Of a DNA stretch of 64,000 bases, positions 8,538-17,085 are shown piece by piece (positions within the stretch are counted from its first letter, which is position 1; each line of letters starts with the position of its first letter). The notes under the pieces were generated by a model. The model searched no databases, was not told where the DNA came from, and was given only the letters and a program-made list of their open reading frames with translations. Source of the DNA: Brevibacillus antibioticus (GTDB taxonomy: Bacteria; Bacillota; Bacilli; Brevibacillales; Brevibacillaceae); contig NZ_SZNK01000001.1 of the NCBI RefSeq assembly GCF_005217615.1, positions 3,436,501 through 3,500,500 on the forward strand, read 5' to 3'. The position numbers were made by a program, and so were the translations under genes.

Positions 8538-9899
8538 TTATGCGAGCAAGCTGACGACTTCCTTCTCCTGCCTGATCGCAACGGAGGTTCCGATGCGATA
8601 CACATTCGGATTCTTGATGTCCTCAAACGCATTTCGTGTATCGATAATGGCCACTCCCAAATCCGCCAGCTCCTGATAGGCAAAGCATTGATGATTCGTA
8701 ATGAGCACCATGCAATCGTAAGTCTTGAACACCTCGTAGTCATTGGCAATGGAATGGACGATCTCGTCTTTTTTATTCACAAAGCTCTGCGCATACGGGT
8801 CGTAATAGTCAACAGTTGCTCCGCTATTAGTGAATAGCTCGTAAATCTCCAGACCTGGTGATTCCCGCAGGTCATCGACTTCCGGCTTGTAGGCCATGCC
8901 GAGAATCAAAATGCGCGAGCTGTTGATTGCTTTGGCGTAAATGTTAAGCACCTGTGCTGTCTTGTTTCGCACATAGTCCGGCATGTTGTCGTTAATCGAT
9001 TGGGCGATCTCAATAAATTGGCTGTGAAAACGAAAGCCCTTGGCCTTCCACGACAAATACATCGGATCGAGCGGTATGCAATGCCCACCGATTCCGGGTC
9101 CCGGGTAAAACGGCATGAACCCGAAAGGCTTGGTCGATGCGGCCTTGATTACTTCCCAAACATTGATGCCCATTCTGTCGCACATCATCGCCATCTCATT
9201 CATGAAGGCAATATTGACGCTCCGGAAGGTGTTTTCCAAAAGTTTGGACATCTCCGCCACCTTTGGCGAGGAGACCGGTACGACGGTTTTGACTAAGCTG
9301 CCATACAAGAGTGTACCTAACTCCATGCAGCGTTCTGTCGTTCCGCCGATCACCTTTGGCGTATTGTACGTACTGTAATTGCGATTGCCCGGATCGACCC
9401 TCTCTGGCGAGTAGCAGAGGAAAAAGTCGATGCCAGCCCGATAGCCCAGCTTTTCAAATTCGCGCTGGATCAGCTCCTCCGTCGTTCCCGGATAGGTTGT
9501 GCTCTCCAGCGTAATGAGCATTCCTCTTTTCATAAATCTCTTGATTTGCTCGACAACGTTTATAATGTAAGAGGTGTCCGGGTCCTGATTGGGACTGAGT
9601 GGCGTCGGAACGCAAATGCTGATCGCATCCAGCTCCTCGATTACGCTATAATCCGTCGTCGGAAAAAAGCGATTGGTCGCGAGGCATTCCTGCAAGGTTT
9701 CATTAGAAACATCCTGAACGTATGACTCTCCTCTTTTCAGGCTCTCGATTTTTCCGCCATGCAGATCGATTCCAATTACGGTATAACCGCTCTTGATCGT
9801 CTCTACCGCCAGCGGCAGCCCTACATACCCAAGCCCAATGACACCCACTCTCGCTGTCTTTCGTTGAATCTTCTGTTGCAGTTCCTCGTATCTCGCCAT
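8538..9899 (-). CDS. Nucleotide-sugar dehydrogenase, WbpA/UDP-GlcNAc 6-dehydrogenase type
   Basis: 453 aa. N-terminal Rossmann motif GVIGLGYVGLPLA, ESTTYPGTTEE, SPERVDPGN, PKVIGGTT, the central KLLENTFRSVNIAFMNEMA, and the catalytic-cysteine motif GPGIGGHCIPLDPMYLSWKAK; the C-terminal domain has ILGMAYKPEVDDLRESP. These match the UDP-GlcNAc/UDP-ManNAc dehydrogenase branch (WbpA, WecC) better than UDP-glucose dehydrogenase. It would oxidise a UDP-HexNAc at C6 with two NAD+ to the uronic acid. With glmS and the GlmU-like gene beside it, UDP-GlcNAc is the likely substrate; no epimerase is present. Substrate is inferred. Confidence 0.88.
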   Translation of the reverse strand: MARYEELQQKIQRKTARVGVIGLGYVGLPLAVETIKSGYTVIGIDLHGGKIESLKRGESYVQDVSNETLQECLATNRFFPTTDYSVIEELDAISICVPTPLSPNQDPDTSYIINVVEQIKRFMKRGMLITLESTTYPGTTEELIQREFEKLGYRAGIDFFLCYSPERVDPGNRNYSTYNTPKVIGGTTERCMELGTLLYGSLVKTVVPVSSPKVAEMSKLLENTFRSVNIAFMNEMAMMCDRMGINVWEVIKAASTKPFGFMPFYPGPGIGGHCIPLDPMYLSWKAKGFRFHSQFIEIAQSINDNMPDYVRNKTAQVLNIYAKAINSSRILILGMAYKPEVDDLRESPGLEIYELFTNSGATVDYYDPYAQSFVNKKDEIVHSIANDYEVFKTYDCMVLITNHQCFAYQELADLGVAIIDTRNAFEDIKNPNVYRIGTSVAIRQEKEVVSLLA

Positions 9900-9929
9900 C
9901 CTCGTTTCTCTCCCTTTCTCTTTCTAGAA

Positions 9930-10721
9930 TTATGAAATTAGCCTTTTCACCCTGGCTTCCAGTTCTACCGGGGAGAATGGCTTGGTAATATAGTCAGATG
10001 CTCCCATCGCAAATGATTTTTGCACATCTTCTTCCAGACGTTTGTCTGTGAGCACCATAATCTTGCTCATGGAAGCGCTGATATGCTTGATTTTTTCCAT
10101 GAGCTGGTATCCATTGAGGATAGGGAGATTCAGGTCGGTAATCACGAGATCAGGGGCGACCTCCTGATATTTTTCCATGCCATCCATCCCGTCATTGGCT
10201 ACCGTAACGAGATACCCTTTACGCTGAAAGTAGATGCTCAAAAACTCGTTAACAGTCTCATCATGGTTAACCAGCAAAATACTTGCCGGCTCCTCTTTTT
10301 GAGCGGGATTGTGCTCGTAAATCTGGATCTCCCCATGAGCGCCTGGCTCTCTCATCTCTTGGATCATCCGCATCAGCATTTGACCGGACGAGCGCGAGCT
10401 TTCGGGAAAACTCGCAATCAAGAGACTGCCTGCCAGCAGTTTGTGCTCTTGCAAATAGTCTTTGACACGCAAAGCATAGAAATGGGTGCTCGAAAGCTTC
10501 TGTCCCTCAAGCAGAATTCCGAAGAGCTGCTTGTTTTTGTCATACGCGTAGTGCAAAGCAATCTCGGAGCCGTCTCCTGAACTGGTGCCCAGATCTTGCT
10601 TGATCAGCTCCATTGATTCCTTCGTGAGGGTTTTGCAAGCCGCCAGAATAACCCCACACGCCAATTGTTTCTCTTCCATCTTGCTCAGATGCTCGTAAAA
10701 AACAGGTACGAGATTACTCAT
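9930..10721 (-). CDS. Receiver-domain protein with uncharacterised N-terminal domain
   Basis: 263 aa. Residues about 147-263 form a CheY-like receiver: ASILLVNHDE, phosphoacceptor Asp in PDLVITDLNLP, Thr in IMVLTDK and Lys in DYITKPFSP. The first 140 residues contain alternating helix and strand with QLFGILLEG and a run of Ser near 108-112; they could be a degenerate GGDEF-like fold, but no GGDEF or EAL motif is visible. There is no DNA-binding domain, so the output is probably protein-protein. ATGA overlap with the synthase gene upstream implies coupled expression and suggests post-translational control of the synthase (inference). Confidence 0.8.
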   Translation of the reverse strand: MSNLVPVFYEHLSKMEEKQLACGVILAACKTLTKESMELIKQDLGTSSGDGSEIALHYAYDKNKQLFGILLEGQKLSSTHFYALRVKDYLQEHKLLAGSLLIASFPESSRSSGQMLMRMIQEMREPGAHGEIQIYEHNPAQKEEPASILLVNHDETVNEFLSIYFQRKGYLVTVANDGMDGMEKYQEVAPDLVITDLNLPILNGYQLMEKIKHISASMSKIMVLTDKRLEEDVQKSFAMGASDYITKPFSPVELEARVKRLIS

Positions 10722-12160
10722 GATCTAGCCTCCAAACTTGAAATTTTTTCGCTGCCCTTCGTCTGCCAACTCGTCCGTGTCATCGTTCCCCAGGAGTTGT
10801 TGTTGCGCAAAAACTCAATATGACCAAGGAATCTCCAGATGACACCGATTTGCCGATAGCCGAAGAACATCAGAATCGTATAGAAAAGCATTTTGACGAT
10901 GTCTCGAAAACGCGGATACCGTCGAAACGCGATTTCCTCCAGCAATAAGGAGCCAATGCCAAGCAGCACGCCATACAGCACATTGAGCAAGCCGTAGACT
11001 AAGAGGACGTAGCCGTTGGTCATATCCAGCAAGGTGTAACCGATGAGGGCCAAGAGACCCGTGATGCGGAAGTACGGATTCAAGGTTTCGAACATGATAT
11101 TGAACGGTAGCGTGAGCATCCCGAACAGCTTATACTTGGGGCGAAACGCCATGTGTCTGCCATACTCAATCATGTTTTTCAGATTGCCGCGTCCCCATCT
11201 GCGCCGTTGACTGCCCAAAATTTTGAGTGTATCCGGCGCTTGTGTCCAGCAGACTGCATCGGGGCAAAATGCCACGCGGTACGGCAGCTTGTTTTCCAGC
11301 ATGTACTTGTGCAGCTTGATGATGATGTTCATGTCTTCACCCGGATACCCCTCGCGATAACCGCCTACCTTGATGATGTAATCCTTGCGAAAAACACCGA
11401 ACGCGCCTGAGACGATAATCAATCCGTTGATCGCACTCCAGCCGATCCGTCCTCCTAGAAACGCTTTGAGGTACTCGACGGTTTGTATCATCGGCAAAAA
11501 CTTGTCTGGCAAGCGAATGTCCTTCACGACACCGTCTTCGATCTTGCAGCCGTTGGCAATACGGATATCTCCGCCGATGGCCACTGTTTCATCCGGGTTT
11601 TCCATATACACCTTCGCAATGCGAATCAACGCGTCTTTTTCCAGCAAGGAATCTGCATCAATGGAAGCGATCAACGGATAGTGGGAGAGATTGATCCCCG
11701 CATTGAGCGAGTCAGCTTTTCCTCCGTTCTCTTTGTCGATCAAATACAGATTGGGAAAAGCCGGATTGTGGTAGATTCCCCTGATGTTCGACGTATGAAG
11801 AAGCGGCTGCACCGGCATGTGCTCGGAGTAAACCAGCGAAAACTCGTTAATCAATACCTGCAAGGTAGCATCCTTCGATCCATCGTTGACCACGAGCACC
11901 TCGTAGCGCGGATAGTTCAAGGATAAGAGCGACCTTACATTCTCAATAATCGTCAGCTCCTCGTTGTATGCTGGCACGAGAATCGAAATCGGCGGAACGT
12001 GCTCAGAGCCTGAAAGCGTCTGGAATCTCGAATAGATGGAGCTTTTTAAGATTCCCATGATGCTCTTGAACGAGAACAGCATGATGATAAAGTACAAAGA
12101 GTTGATCGCGATGACGTAATAGACCGCAAAGACTCCGTAGTAAAGTAGAAAATCTCTCAT
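10718..12160 (-). CDS. Processive family 2 glycosyltransferase, putative exopolysaccharide synthase
   Basis: 480 aa with an AAAGGAGG site. One N-terminal transmembrane helix (about 3-30), then a GT-A domain with VNDGSKD, SIDADS (DxD), GYPGEDMN (GED, general base region) and SQRRRWGRG (Q(R)xRW), the full set for processive inverting synthases such as PgaC/IcaA, hyaluronan and cellulose synthases. Three to four C-terminal membrane helices follow (about 345-460). It should polymerise UDP-activated sugar in the membrane and push the chain outward. Fewer membrane helices than hyaluronan synthase suggests a partner subunit, possibly the HEAT protein encoded just upstream. Confidence 0.9.
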   Translation of the reverse strand: MRDFLLYYGVFAVYYVIAINSLYFIIMLFSFKSIMGILKSSIYSRFQTLSGSEHVPPISILVPAYNEELTIIENVRSLLSLNYPRYEVLVVNDGSKDATLQVLINEFSLVYSEHMPVQPLLHTSNIRGIYHNPAFPNLYLIDKENGGKADSLNAGINLSHYPLIASIDADSLLEKDALIRIAKVYMENPDETVAIGGDIRIANGCKIEDGVVKDIRLPDKFLPMIQTVEYLKAFLGGRIGWSAINGLIIVSGAFGVFRKDYIIKVGGYREGYPGEDMNIIIKLHKYMLENKLPYRVAFCPDAVCWTQAPDTLKILGSQRRRWGRGNLKNMIEYGRHMAFRPKYKLFGMLTLPFNIMFETLNPYFRITGLLALIGYTLLDMTNGYVLLVYGLLNVLYGVLLGIGSLLLEEIAFRRYPRFRDIVKMLFYTILMFFGYRQIGVIWRFLGHIEFLRNNNSWGTMTRTSWQTKGSEKISSLEARS

Positions 12161-12177
12161 GGCAGCCTCCTTTCCCT

Positions 12178-13362
12178 CTATCTTTCCAGTGCCTGAACCG
12201 TGGAGATCGTTTTACGATACGACTTGCGGTACAGATGCAGCTTTTCGTTGTATTGCACAAGCCTCTCTGTTGCTGTCGCACCCTGTAGAACCAGCTTCTC
12301 TTTTTCCAGCTCCTCCTGGATCACTTGATGAGCCATCTCGCTCTTATGACCGTTTCTTTCTTCCCGCAAAATTTCACACAGGGCAGCAAAACCTTCGACC
12401 TCTAGCTGTGCCAGGCTGCGTGCACTGTGATGACGAACCCACCAGTTCGCATCGCCCACCGCCTTTTTCAGCGAGGGGATGTACGCATGCACTTTCAGCG
12501 AGCCCATTGCTTTGGCTGCCATTGCCCGAATTTCCCAATCTTTGTGGTTCATAAAATCCGTGACTGTCTGTTCATTCATATAGCGAATATCCCGGCACAT
12601 GAGCTTGACTGCCTTAATTCGGACTTCCTTGTCAGGCGATTGAATGAGCTGGTATAGCGCGGGCTCAATGCCAGGCTGGGCATGCACAGCGAAGCCAATC
12701 AGTCCGATTTTGACCAGTTCAGCATCGGAATCTTGTAAAAACTGTGCGAAAAGCGGTACCGTTTCCACCTGCGCATCACTGATGATGTCCACGATGAGTT
12801 GGTGGACATTATTCTTCGCTCCGACAACGTGAGTCACCATTTCCCGCAAATCTTCTGTGTTGCGTGCGCATTTGGCGACGGAGCGCGCAATGATAAAAAC
12901 ACTGGTATCATTTGTGTTTTTTTGCAGGAGGGTTAAGAGACTAGGTACGGCCAGCTTGGAGCGCATGATCCCCAAATTGTAGGCGGCATCCACTCTCGTC
13001 CATTTCCACCAGCCATTTAGTCTTTTCATGTCCAGCTCTACGAGACCCATATCCTCGCAGAGCCAGATCAGCTTATCCCGATGAATGCCTGTGAAGCACT
13101 CCATCAGCTCAAACAGCTTTTTCTGAATGATTTGCTTTTCTTTTTGGGTCACATGGCCATAAGGCACTTGCAAGCGTTCCTCTTCTTCCCCGTATGCTTG
13201 CAGGTAAACGAAGTAGTCGCGATATTTTTCCAAACAACGTATGGTCTGTTTCTCCACCGAAATGTTGCGCAGCTTCAGTGCGAACAAGACAAGCAAGCCT
13301 AGTACTGTCAATCCACTTAGCGCGTACAGAAAAACAATTGCCGTCGCCAATGGTGTTTGCAC
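12178..13362 (-). CDS. Membrane-anchored HEAT-repeat protein
   Basis: About 394 aa. The frame opens at a TTG at 13392, but a GTG at 13362 with AGGAG 10 nt upstream is preferred. One transmembrane helix near the N-terminus (TAIVFLYALSGLTVLGLLVLFAL) precedes a cytoplasmic chain of HEAT/PBS-lyase-like repeats, for example DAAYNLGIMRSKLAVPSLLTLL, DKEVRIKAVKLM and WEIRAMAAKAMGSLKVHAYIPSL. HEAT repeats bind proteins. Position 17 nt upstream of the synthase, at the head of the operon, suggests a synthase scaffold or accessory subunit analogous in role, not in sequence, to PgaD/IcaD. That role is inferred. Confidence 0.82.
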   Translation of the reverse strand: MQTPLATAIVFLYALSGLTVLGLLVLFALKLRNISVEKQTIRCLEKYRDYFVYLQAYGEEEERLQVPYGHVTQKEKQIIQKKLFELMECFTGIHRDKLIWLCEDMGLVELDMKRLNGWWKWTRVDAAYNLGIMRSKLAVPSLLTLLQKNTNDTSVFIIARSVAKCARNTEDLREMVTHVVGAKNNVHQLIVDIISDAQVETVPLFAQFLQDSDAELVKIGLIGFAVHAQPGIEPALYQLIQSPDKEVRIKAVKLMCRDIRYMNEQTVTDFMNHKDWEIRAMAAKAMGSLKVHAYIPSLKKAVGDANWWVRHHSARSLAQLEVEGFAALCEILREERNGHKSEMAHQVIQEELEKEKLVLQGATATERLVQYNEKLHLYRKSYRKTISTVQALER

Positions 13363-13388
13363 GTTTGCCACTCTCCTATCCAATCCAA

Positions 13389-15611
13389 TCAAGGCTGAGT
13401 CCCGATCTTCACCGGAGCCTCAATCTCATGGAATGCTTTTTTTAGTATGGAATAGCTCTGTTTTTTGCGTTCATGATAGCCCACCTGCTCCCAGCCTTGC
13501 CATGTATACATCGGGAGCTTCGTCACTGCATAAGCGTTTTGCCCGACGATTTGTTTGGTCGCTGTATCCACCAGGAGCGGCAGGATGCGAATGCCTTTCG
13601 TCGTCTCCGTCGTGAAGCTTTTGCCAGCATCTTCATAGCTCATGACAGACAAGGAGCTCGGGTCTGTAAATCCCAGCAGCATCCATGGTACTCTCAGCTC
13701 TACCACTTTGCCCTTTGCTTGCCAGGCGGCTCGTGAGTCGTACTGCGGGTCTTGGGCATCTGTCGTTCCCCGGATCAGCTTGCCGACATCGACTTCCTCC
13801 AACGGATAGTACTTCTTGCTGTCTGGCGGCTCCATCTCCAAGCTAACAGCCAGCTTCCACGGCTTGAATATCCCGGAATTGTCTTTTTTCTCCTCTTCTT
13901 TGACCACAAGCATGCCGTAGCGTTTTCCGTATAAGCGTGCATGAAAGTCGTAATTGGCAGCGATTTGAATCTGGCTTTCGTCTGCTTTTCCCAACGCAAT
14001 CAGCGTCTCTAGCCCCTCATCCAGCGTCAGACCGGGAAGCTGAGCCGTATGCTTGTTCCCGCCAGGAAGCGTATCAACACCTACATAGAGCTGTTGTTTA
14101 GCCGGGTCAAACTCTTCCTTCAATTGAGCAAGGAAATAGACGTACCCTTCATCATGTGTCATCCAGATTTCGTCGAAGCCAGGGACTTGAACATCGAGGC
14201 GTTGCTTCTCCTCCGGCACGAGCTGATCCCAATCTGTGCGATTCCCATCGATGGTCAGCACGCCTTCTTTGTTCGGGTACATGCCAAGCACTCCAAACAG
14301 AGATTCGTTGGTCAACACGTTGATCCACAGGGAGCGCCGATCTTCCGGCAGCTCAAAGCGCATCGTGTTCCACGTTTTTTTGAACCACTCGTCCTGCCAG
14401 ACGAATACGATTGCTCCCGCATACCCTTCCTGATGGATTTCTTGCAAAAGCCCGGCATCAATCTCTCCCTGCTGCTTTTCTGAATGACCACCCTGATTGC
14501 GCCCCAAATTTCCCAGATGGGCGACTCCCACCGATGCCGGGACCCCAAATTCCGTCACCATGATCGGCATGTTTTTGTGATACTGCTTCAGTTGTCGCAA
14601 ATACGCTTTGTACGTATCGATTTGCCCTGCATCGTTCTTCAGCTGTTGCAGCGTAGTGTCGTAGCGGAAGAAGTCCGGATAATACGGGTACACGTGATAG
14701 GAGGCGAAGTAGCCTGCCTCCCACTGCGTTGGCTCTATATGGGTAGGATCGACACTGACCAAATCTTCATGTTGGATCGGCTCTCCCGGATGCGATAAGG
14801 GGTCTGTTGTCACCCAATTGGTGAAAGTCATCGGATGCTGCCAACCATGCTTGCTCTCTTCCATTGCGACCGTATCCACCATTTCAGCAATCCATGTCTC
14901 AAAAGCGGTTGCATTCGGTGTCGCGTGGAAGTACTTCCCTTGATAGGGAGCTACTTTTTGATGCAGCCGGTTGGTGTTTTGCACCATCACGGGGTCCCAC
15001 TCGGTTCCTGTGTGCCAGCCGATCAAGTATTTGCCCGCATTGGCACGGTATGTACCACTTGCCTTTCCCGGTTTTTCCGGCAGGGTGATATCTCCGTAGA
15101 CAGCGCCGACTGCATCCTTGATTTCCTGTCGAAACGCCTCGCGAATCTCTGGTAAATAGGCATCTTTCTTTTCAATTAACAGCTCTTCTGGACTCCAAAT
15201 GCCCTGCATCAAATAGAGAGGGTCCCCTTCTTTTCGCCGATTGTAGTCGACCAATGCTTCATAAAAGACAGGGGTATGGATGGTATACACACGAATGACG
15301 TTCGCCCCCATCTCGTCGATCATCGCGAACCAGCGCATGTAATCCTCTCTTGTTATAGGGAGCTCACCCGGATAATGCCCCGGTAACGATGCCCCCAGAT
15401 TGACGCCTTTCGCAAAAAATGGCTGCCATTTCTGATTCTGATAGACTTCGAACAGCTCGCCATTTGCGCGAAATTTTAATTGAGCACCTGTAGTCGTCTC
15501 CATGCTTTCAACATGATCTGCTGCCCAAAACCACCAGAAGGCACTTACCCCCACCACGATCAGTATGGTCAGGCTCATCCAGCGCCATCTTCTCTTTTTT
15601 GTTGGCTCCAT
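13389..15611 (-). CDS. Membrane-anchored clan GH-A-like glycoside hydrolase with C-terminal CBM9-like domain
   Basis: 740 aa, GGAGG before the ATG. Signal anchor at about residues 10-29 (LTILIVVGVSAFWWFWA), then a TIM-barrel segment (about 45-440): FFAKGVNLGASLPG, EMGANVIRVYTIHTP, YLIGWHTGTEWDP (candidate acid/base Glu) and PIMVTEFGVPAS (candidate nucleophile Glu, the usual TEFG of clan GH-A). The C-terminal 270 residues start DGNRTDWDQL and read as a beta-sandwich similar to CBM9-like domains (GYVYFLAQLKE). It is first in the operon and outward-facing, so it may process the nascent polymer. Exact GH family not assigned. Confidence 0.75.
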   Translation of the reverse strand: MEPTKKRRWRWMSLTILIVVGVSAFWWFWAADHVESMETTTGAQLKFRANGELFEVYQNQKWQPFFAKGVNLGASLPGHYPGELPITREDYMRWFAMIDEMGANVIRVYTIHTPVFYEALVDYNRRKEGDPLYLMQGIWSPEELLIEKKDAYLPEIREAFRQEIKDAVGAVYGDITLPEKPGKASGTYRANAGKYLIGWHTGTEWDPVMVQNTNRLHQKVAPYQGKYFHATPNATAFETWIAEMVDTVAMEESKHGWQHPMTFTNWVTTDPLSHPGEPIQHEDLVSVDPTHIEPTQWEAGYFASYHVYPYYPDFFRYDTTLQQLKNDAGQIDTYKAYLRQLKQYHKNMPIMVTEFGVPASVGVAHLGNLGRNQGGHSEKQQGEIDAGLLQEIHQEGYAGAIVFVWQDEWFKKTWNTMRFELPEDRRSLWINVLTNESLFGVLGMYPNKEGVLTIDGNRTDWDQLVPEEKQRLDVQVPGFDEIWMTHDEGYVYFLAQLKEEFDPAKQQLYVGVDTLPGGNKHTAQLPGLTLDEGLETLIALGKADESQIQIAANYDFHARLYGKRYGMLVVKEEEKKDNSGIFKPWKLAVSLEMEPPDSKKYYPLEEVDVGKLIRGTTDAQDPQYDSRAAWQAKGKVVELRVPWMLLGFTDPSSLSVMSYEDAGKSFTTETTKGIRILPLLVDTATKQIVGQNAYAVTKLPMYTWQGWEQVGYHERKKQSYSILKKAFHEIEAPVKIGTQP

Positions 15612-16063
15612 TTCTCGTCAACCTCCGATATGTTGCCATGTCACAGTCATTGTAAACATAGGGAGCAAAACGTTCCCATAGACAAAATTCACTATTGTGT
15701 CTTTTTCGGATTTGTCATGAAACTGTAATGTTGGGACGAATTCGCTCCATCGTCCTACATTTTTTGGAAAGAAGTCCTGCAACCGGGACGGTCTTCTGGC
15801 CCACACTTTTTCTCACTTAGGTATATTTGCACTTCCTTTTTTTTCCTTTTCGTTTGCAAAAATGGTAGGTTGCTACTATTTGGAAAAAGTTGGATTTTGC
15901 CGATTAAGGAGATTATTTACAAAAAGAATATAAAGTGTTTCTCTGCTTGATTCTTAGGAAGGCTTGTTTATAATAGATATAAAGGATCTACAATAGTCGC
16001 GTAGGGTGGGTTTTTTGTTTTCGCATTGAAGACATAAGGAATCTATAAGGGTGGTATACAAAC
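15612..16063. other. Divergent intergenic region between exopolysaccharide and TrxB-like genes
   Basis: 452 bp without a convincing gene. The right end holds a good promoter for the gene at 16064 (separate entry). On the minus strand only a weak element is visible for the exopolysaccharide operon: ATGACA with 16 nt to AATAGT at about 15690-15718. The region is AT-rich with T and A tracts around 15835-15905. No riboswitch was recognised. Confidence 0.5.
15947..15974 (+). promoter_or_regulatory. Sigma-A-type promoter of TrxB-like gene
   Basis: TTGATT (15947-15952), 16-nt spacer, TATAAT (15969-15974). The transcript would have a leader of about 80 nt. Confidence 0.65.
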
Positions 16064-16978
16064 ATGAATCAACTTATGGATGTAGGGATTATTGGCGGCG
16101 GACCAGCAGGTATGAGTGCCGCTCTCGCACTTGGCAGGGCAAGAAAAAATGTGGTCGTTATTGATGAAGGCCGTCCACGCAATCGCGTTACACGTGAGTC
16201 CCATGGCTTTCTTACGAGAGACGGCATCACTCCGAGCGAATTTCGTCGCATGGCAAGAGAGCAAATCAGGGCCTACTCCTCTGTCTATTTCGTGGAGGAT
16301 ACAGCTGTAACGATCACGGGGCACGATGGAAATTTTCTCATTACGACTGCACAGGGAACGACTTATCAAAGCAAAAAGCTGCTGTTCGCAGTGGGAATGA
16401 CGGATCTCCCTTTGCCTGTTAACGGATTAGCAGACGTGTATGGAAAAAGTGCTTTTGTCTGCCCTTATTGCGATGGATGGGAATTACGCGACCAGCCACT
16501 CGTCTTGATCGCCAACGGGGAAAAGGCATTGCATTTGGCAAAAGTACTGTCTGGTTGGACCAAACAATACACCATCTGCACCAATGGACCAGATGAATTC
16601 ACGGAGGAACAAAGGCTGGAGCTGTTACAGCATCGCATTCCTGTCTGCGACTCCCCAATCGAGCGAATTGTATCTGTCGATGGGATGGTACAGCGCGTTG
16701 ATCTTGCAGATGGCAATAGCATTTCGTGCACGGGGATCTTTTTTGCTCCAAAACTCGTGGCCGGATCTGACTTGCCACAAGCATTAGGCTGTCAGATAAC
16801 GGAAACCGGAACAGTCATCGTCGACAACTTTGGGAAAACGAACGTACCGGGTGTCTACAGTGCAGGCGATGCAGCAACTACACAATACCAAGTGATAACT
16901 GCTGCTGCTCTAGGCTCTGCGGCTGGCATGAGTATCAACAACGAACTGCTTTTAGAGGCATGGAATCGTCAAAGCTAG
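16064..16978 (+). CDS. Thioredoxin reductase-like NAD(P)/FAD-dependent oxidoreductase with CPYC motif
   Basis: 304 aa. FAD-binding GIIGGGPAGMSAALALGRA at the N-terminus, NAD(P) domain in the middle with VCPYCDGWEL as the CxxC, and the C-terminal FAD motif GVYSAGDAAT. Fold and length match thioredoxin reductase, but the redox pair is CPYC rather than the CATC of the true TrxB encoded at 17946, and the sequence following differs (GWEL for GAFY). It belongs to the wider TrxB-like group whose electron acceptors vary; substrate unknown. It is transcribed alone and ends at a shared terminator. Confidence 0.85.
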   Translation: MNQLMDVGIIGGGPAGMSAALALGRARKNVVVIDEGRPRNRVTRESHGFLTRDGITPSEFRRMAREQIRAYSSVYFVEDTAVTITGHDGNFLITTAQGTTYQSKKLLFAVGMTDLPLPVNGLADVYGKSAFVCPYCDGWELRDQPLVLIANGEKALHLAKVLSGWTKQYTICTNGPDEFTEEQRLELLQHRIPVCDSPIERIVSVDGMVQRVDLADGNSISCTGIFFAPKLVAGSDLPQALGCQITETGTVIVDNFGKTNVPGVYSAGDAATTQYQVITAAALGSAAGMSINNELLLEAWNRQS

Positions 16979-17008
16979 CTCCATTCCCCACGCTCCTTCC
17001 ATAAAAAA

Positions 17009-17050
17009 GGGACAATCCCACCGTTTGCAATAGACGGGTAGGATTGTCCC
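17009..17050. terminator. Bidirectional intrinsic terminator
   Basis: GGGACAATCC (17009-17018) pairs with GGATTGTCCC (17041-17050), flanked by A6 on the left and TCTTCTTT on the right. It serves the converging TrxB-like and peroxiredoxin genes. Confidence 0.85.
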
Positions 17051-17085
17051 TCTTCTTTAGAATAGAAGCAATGCTCAGTCTTTCA

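Noticed and set aside
2800..15611. Hyaluronan (has) operon
   Set aside because: The dehydrogenase motifs follow the UDP-HexNAc branch, there is no GalU, and extra hydrolase, HEAT and receiver genes do not occur in has clusters.
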